NCBI RefSeq assembly: GCF_016924835.1
Contig: NZ_CP070480.1
Coordinates: 992,001-1,056,000, forward strand
DNA length: 64,000 bases
DNA from: Rothia sp. ZJ932
GTDB taxonomy: Bacteria > Actinomycetota > Actinomycetes > Actinomycetales > Micrococcaceae
Direction: 5' to 3'
The position numbers and the translations under genes are program-made. The notes beneath the pieces are model-generated. The model was not told the origin of the DNA. It searched no databases and saw only the letters and a program-made list of their open reading frames with translations. This document shows positions 60,826-64,000 of this stretch, one piece after another (within the stretch, counting starts at the first letter, position 1; each line of letters begins with the position of its first letter).

Positions 60826-62004
60826 GTGGCAGAGGAAAAGCAGCAAGTAGATAAAAGCGCCCGTAAAACTCACGGGGTTTCACCGGTGATGGAGCGGGAG
60901 CACATGCCGCGCGCACAGCGCATTGTGGTCAAGGTCGGGTCATCATCGCTGACATCGGTGGAGAACTCTTTAGATGAGTTAGCGATTGCCACTATTTCTG
61001 ATGTGTTAGCAAAGCTCAAGCGCTCTAACCCTCATGTTGAGCTGGTTTTTGTGTCCTCCGGCGCTATTGCCGCAGGTCTTGCGCCTTTGGGGCTGAAACG
61101 ACGCCCTAAGGATTTAGCAACCCAGCAGGCTGCTGCGTCTGTGGGGCAGTCTTTGTTGATGACCCGCTACACCGATATTTTTGCCCGCTACGGAGTGACC
61201 GTCTCGCAGGTTCTGCTGACCGTTGAAGATCTCATTGCCCAAGATCGTTACACCAATGTACACCGCCAGTTAGAGCGTCTGCTGGATTTGGGGGTTATGC
61301 CCATTGTGAATGAAAATGACGCGGTGGCAACGGCTGAGCTTAAATTTGGCGATAATGACCGCATCGCAGCCCTGGTGGCTCACACTGTCAAGGCTGATGC
61401 CTTGGTGCTGCTTTCTGATGTTGATGCGCTCTATGACAAGCATCCGGATGAGGGGGGCGTCCGTGTGCACACAGTATCGTCTCCCGATGCTCTTGAGGGG
61501 TTGAGCATCGGGGCTGCGGGTTCTGCTGTGGGTTCAGGGGGAATGGCAACCAAAGTCATGGCGGCTTCTCTGGCTGCTGCCTCCGGCATTCCCGCCTTAG
61601 TCACCAGCGCCTCTAAGGCGCGAGAAGCTCTGGCGGGGCAGGACGTTGGCACCTGGTTTTACGCTACCGGTACACGTCGTTCTACCCGTATGCTGTGGCT
61701 GGAACACCTCGCTGATGCCCGCGGGGCTATTATGTTGGATGCTGGTGCGGTGGCGGCGGTAAAGCGTCGTAATTCTTTGCTGGCGGCTGGCATCACCGGG
61801 GTGGAGGGTGCCTTTGAGGCGACCGAGCCGGTGAACCTGATAGATATGCAGGGTACCGTTATTGCCCGTGGGTTAGCAGCCTACGATGCAGCTTCTATGC
61901 GTTCTATGGTGGGGTTGCACAGCCGGGAGATTATCGATCAGCTTGGGGATGAATTTGATGGCACGGTGGTTCATGCCGACAATATTGCCCTGGTCACAAG
62001 CTAG
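60826..62004 (+). CDS. proB: Glutamate 5-kinase
   Basis: First step of proline synthesis, phosphorylating glutamate. The 392-aa protein has an AAK kinase domain (RIVVKVGSSSLTS near 30-42, IAAGLAPLGLKRRPKDLATQQAAASVGQSLLM, NENDAVATAELKFGDND, GGMATKVMAA) and a C-terminal PUA domain (from about 290). The start GTG 60826 adds about 25 residues (MAEEKQQVDKSARKTHGVSP) before the kinase core; GGAGGAGAG precedes it by 6 nt, supporting that start. proA follows after 68 bp. Confidence 0.93.
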   Translation: MAEEKQQVDKSARKTHGVSPVMEREHMPRAQRIVVKVGSSSLTSVENSLDELAIATISDVLAKLKRSNPHVELVFVSSGAIAAGLAPLGLKRRPKDLATQQAAASVGQSLLMTRYTDIFARYGVTVSQVLLTVEDLIAQDRYTNVHRQLERLLDLGVMPIVNENDAVATAELKFGDNDRIAALVAHTVKADALVLLSDVDALYDKHPDEGGVRVHTVSSPDALEGLSIGAAGSAVGSGGMATKVMAASLAAASGIPALVTSASKAREALAGQDVGTWFYATGTRRSTRMLWLEHLADARGAIMLDAGAVAAVKRRNSLLAAGITGVEGAFEATEPVNLIDMQGTVIARGLAAYDAASMRSMVGLHSREIIDQLGDEFDGTVVHADNIALVTS

Positions 62005-62072
62005 AGAAAACCATCCCTTTCTTGTACTGTGAACCACAGAGGATTATTTGAACGTGCAAAGGAGCGCAAGCC

Positions 62073-63362
62073 ATGACCGAACAGCCCAACACCACCCTTC
62101 CCCTTGACACGCTCAAGGCAGTGACCGATATGGCGTATGACGCGCGGGTGGCTTCGCGGGTGCTCGCAAAAGCTGACACGGACTGGAAGAATATGGCGCT
62201 TGAAGCCATTGCCCGTCAGCTGGAGAAGAAGAGCGATGTTATTGTTCGGTCAAACGCTGAGGATCTAGAGCGCGAAAAGAAGGTGGGCATGAGTGATGCT
62301 ATGCTCGATCGTCTTAAACTCGATGTGCACCGTGTACAGCAGCTAGCTGATGCGATGCGCGAGTTGAAGACGCTGCCTGATCCCGTAGGCGAGGTAGTGC
62401 GCGGTTCAACCCTGCCCAACGGTTTGCGCATGGTGCAGTCCCGCGTACCGATGGGCGTGGTGGGAGCTATTTACGAGGCGCGCCCTAACGTCACGGTGGA
62501 TATCGCCGGTCTTGCTATCAAATCGGGTAATGCCGTGATGCTGCGTGGTGGTTCTGCTGCTGCTCGCACTAATGAGACTCTGGTGAACCTCATTCGCAAT
62601 GCCCTTGATAAAACCTCCCTGCCTATGGACTGTGTGCAGAGCGTTGATGAATTTGGTCGCGACGGCGCCCAAGCCCTTATGATGGCTCGCGGTGCCATTG
62701 ACGTGCTGATTCCTCGCGGTGGACGCGACCTGATTCAGACCGTAGTGCGTAACGCCCAGGTGCCCGTTATTGAAACAGGGGAAGGCAACTGCCACATCTT
62801 TGTTGATGTCTCAGCAGATAGCGATGCGGCAGCTAAGATTCTGGTCAATGCCAAGGCTCAGCGCCCCGGCACCTGCAACGCCGTTGAAACTCTGCTTCTT
62901 GCCAAAGGCGCTAACGCCGCCACCAGCGTCCTGGATGCTCTGGTGAAAGCCGGTGTGCGCCTGCACGTTGATGATGCAAGCCGTCTGCTGCTGCCCGAAG
63001 ACGCGGACGCGGTTGCCGCAACTGAGGAGGACTGGGCAACCGAATACGGTTCACTGGATCTCGCCGTCAAAACTGTAGCGAACCTTGACGACGCTATCCA
63101 CCACATTCGCCAGTACTCCACCGGCCATTCAGAGGCGATTCTCACTGACTCCGTGAGCAACGCCGAAACCTTTATTCGTGAGGTAGACTCAGCGGCAGTT
63201 TACGTGAACGCCTCTACCCGTTTCACCGATGGCGGTCAGTTCGGTCTGGGCGCAGAAGTGGGTATCTCCACCCAAAAACTGCACGCCCGCGGTCCCATGG
63301 GACTCGAACAGCTCACCACCACCAAATGGGTTGTGCGCGGTGATGGCCATACCCGCCCCTAA
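62073..63362 (+). CDS. proA: Glutamate-5-semialdehyde dehydrogenase (gamma-glutamyl phosphate reductase)
   Basis: NADPH enzyme converting glutamyl-5-phosphate to glutamate-5-semialdehyde, 429 aa. ALDH fold: PMGVVGAIYEARPNVTVDIAGLAIKSGNAVMLRGGSAA is the cofactor part, IPRGGRDLIQTVV and RPGTCNAVETLL (catalytic Cys in GTCNA) follow, then ARGPMGLEQLTTTKWVVRGDG at the end. It lies downstream of proB on the same strand, with AAAGGAGCG before ATG 62073. A small tandem repeat follows the stop. Confidence 0.95.
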   Translation: MTEQPNTTLPLDTLKAVTDMAYDARVASRVLAKADTDWKNMALEAIARQLEKKSDVIVRSNAEDLEREKKVGMSDAMLDRLKLDVHRVQQLADAMRELKTLPDPVGEVVRGSTLPNGLRMVQSRVPMGVVGAIYEARPNVTVDIAGLAIKSGNAVMLRGGSAAARTNETLVNLIRNALDKTSLPMDCVQSVDEFGRDGAQALMMARGAIDVLIPRGGRDLIQTVVRNAQVPVIETGEGNCHIFVDVSADSDAAAKILVNAKAQRPGTCNAVETLLLAKGANAATSVLDALVKAGVRLHVDDASRLLLPEDADAVAATEEDWATEYGSLDLAVKTVANLDDAIHHIRQYSTGHSEAILTDSVSNAETFIREVDSAAVYVNASTRFTDGGQFGLGAEVGISTQKLHARGPMGLEQLTTTKWVVRGDGHTRP

Positions 63363-63370
63363 CTCCGCCA

Positions 63371-63438
63371 CAGCACGAACAGAACAAGACACAGCACGAA
63401 CAGAACAAGACACAGCACGAACAGAACAAGACACAGCA
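63371..63438 (+). repeat. Three tandem 21-bp repeats after proA
   Basis: CAGCACGAACAGAACAAGAC with one more A occurs three times in perfect tandem (63371, 63392, 63413), with a fourth partial copy. It is non-coding, as the proA stop is upstream and the next gene starts at 63566. Confidence 0.8.
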
Positions 63439-63565
63439 ACAGCAGCAACCGGCACCCAACGGGCAAAGCCCTTACAAAACCGGTAGCATTAGATACAACT
63501 GTTAAAAACACCCCACACCGGGGTACACACACTTTATATCAACAACCCCTGACAGGAAAACTGAC

Positions 63566-63814
63566 ATGGTTAACACACTCATTCTGGCTGCAGGCGAAGC
63601 AGCAACCGAAGGTCACCACGAACGCGTCCTCTACGGCGTGCCCACCTACTGGTTTGGCATTGCTTTCGGCATCGCATTCCTGGCGATGTTCCTCATTACC
63701 ATCTCATTCTCAGGTCGCGGCGTCGTCCGTTCACACCACGCCCAGAACCACCTCGATGCCGATGAGCGCCACGCCCTGAACGAATACAAGGGCAAGTACT
63801 CACACACTCGCTAA
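63566..63814 (+). CDS. Small conserved membrane protein between proA and nadD
   Basis: An 82-aa protein with one membrane helix (about 25-48: VPTYWFGIAFGIAFLAMFLITISFSG) and a charged C-terminal part RSHHAQNHLDADERHALNEY. Similar small genes sit between proA and nadD in Arthrobacter-like genomes; function unknown. ACAGGAAAA lies 4-12 nt before ATG 63566. A terminator follows. Confidence 0.8.
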   Translation: MVNTLILAAGEAATEGHHERVLYGVPTYWFGIAFGIAFLAMFLITISFSGRGVVRSHHAQNHLDADERHALNEYKGKYSHTR

Positions 63815-63836
63815 GAGCTACCCACCTCAAGCTCAC

Positions 63837-63877
63837 GGCGGCGCACCTGAACCACACACAAGGCGCGCCGCCTTTTT
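63837..63877 (+). terminator. Terminator after the small membrane protein gene
   Basis: GGCGGCGC (63837-63844) pairs with GCGCCGCC (63865-63872), followed by TTTTTC. Confidence 0.85.
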
Positions 63878-63907
63878 CATACCCCACACAACAAAGGCAC
63901 CCACACA

Positions 63908-64000
63908 GTGAACCCCCAACCGCGCTCAACCATTGGCTCACTTACCCTTCTTGAAAAAACTGAGGGACGCATCCGCCTGGGCATCATGGGCGGAACCTTC
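63908..64000 (+). CDS. nadD: Nicotinate-nucleotide adenylyltransferase, N-terminal fragment (cut by window edge)
   Basis: GTG 63908 opens MNPQPRSTIGSLTLLEKTEG and reaches RLGIMGGTF at the last base. GIMGGTF is the ATP-binding start of NadD (usually followed by DPIHxGH). The enzyme makes deamido-NAD from nicotinate mononucleotide. The 24 residues before the motif are longer than in most NadD, so a later start is possible. AAAGG lies about 9 nt upstream. The rest is outside the window. Confidence 0.8.
   Translation, partial: MNPQPRSTIGSLTLLEKTEGRIRLGIMGGTF

Noticed and set aside
63371-63438. CRISPR array
   Set aside because: The 21-bp units are in direct tandem without spacers, and no cas genes are near. 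No CRISPR array was found anywhere in the window.

Overview
The window reads as a chromosome segment of a high-GC Gram-positive bacterium of the family Micrococcaceae, most likely Rothia (inference). The grounds are actinobacterial neighbourhoods (folC - DUF4233 - ndk; rne - rplU - rpmA - obgE - proB - proA - small membrane protein - nadD), an MptB-type polyprenol-phosphomannose mannosyltransferase, LGFP repeats, a DtxR-type iron box, a Nei1-type glycosylase starting MPEGHSIHRLA, an ileS T-box and many GTG starts. No database search was possible, so names rest on motifs and remembered families.

Layout. 1-5.7 kb: end of gnd, cysE/cysK, msrA, a Nif3-like protein, yaaA, RNase P RNA, def. 5.6-12.8 kb: an acyl-CoA dehydrogenase, tRNA-His, orn, mptB, tRNA-Arg, a lipoprotein, a frameshifted secreted esterase with LGFP repeats, and a Tag-like glycosylase. 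12.8-19 kb: an ssb paralogue behind a cluster of DnaA-box-like sequences, ettA, an iron-regulated siderophore receptor and permease without ATPase, tesB. 19-30.8 kb: globin, pepN, rpiB, nei1, an LssY-domain membrane protein, valS, an SDR enzyme and a CbiX-like chelatase. 30.8-32.9 kb: a stand-alone AbiEi/DUF559-like protein bracketed by palindromic repeats, then pdxY.

32,909-41,037 is the most interesting part. It is an approximately 8.1-kb integrated and decaying plasmid bounded by a 34-bp perfect direct repeat. The plasmid's own replication gene is split: its C-terminal half is at the left end and its N-terminal half at the right end, as expected if a circle opened inside rep. It carries a frameshifted parA, a ribbon-helix-helix partner, resolvase and IS110 remnants, and an AT-rich cargo on the minus strand (queC-like pseudogene, MFS exporter, 40-aa ORF, two-TM protein). 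Two hairpins upstream of rep share the same loop octamer, which suggests RNA control of copy number.

41-47 kb is a siroheme/nitrite module: cobA, nirB and nirD (divergent, not an operon), and a precorrin-2 dehydrogenase-like gene; the CbiX-like gene at 30 kb would supply ferrochelation. 47-54 kb: T-box-ileS-folC-DUF4233-ndk and a VKOR-family protein. 54-64 kb: rne with a long structured leader, rplU, rpmA, obgE, proB, proA, a small membrane protein and the start of nadD.

The integrated plasmid also explains the concentration of broken genes. At least five frameshifts or nonsense changes lie inside it, several in homopolymer runs, against one clear case (the esterase) in the chromosome around it.
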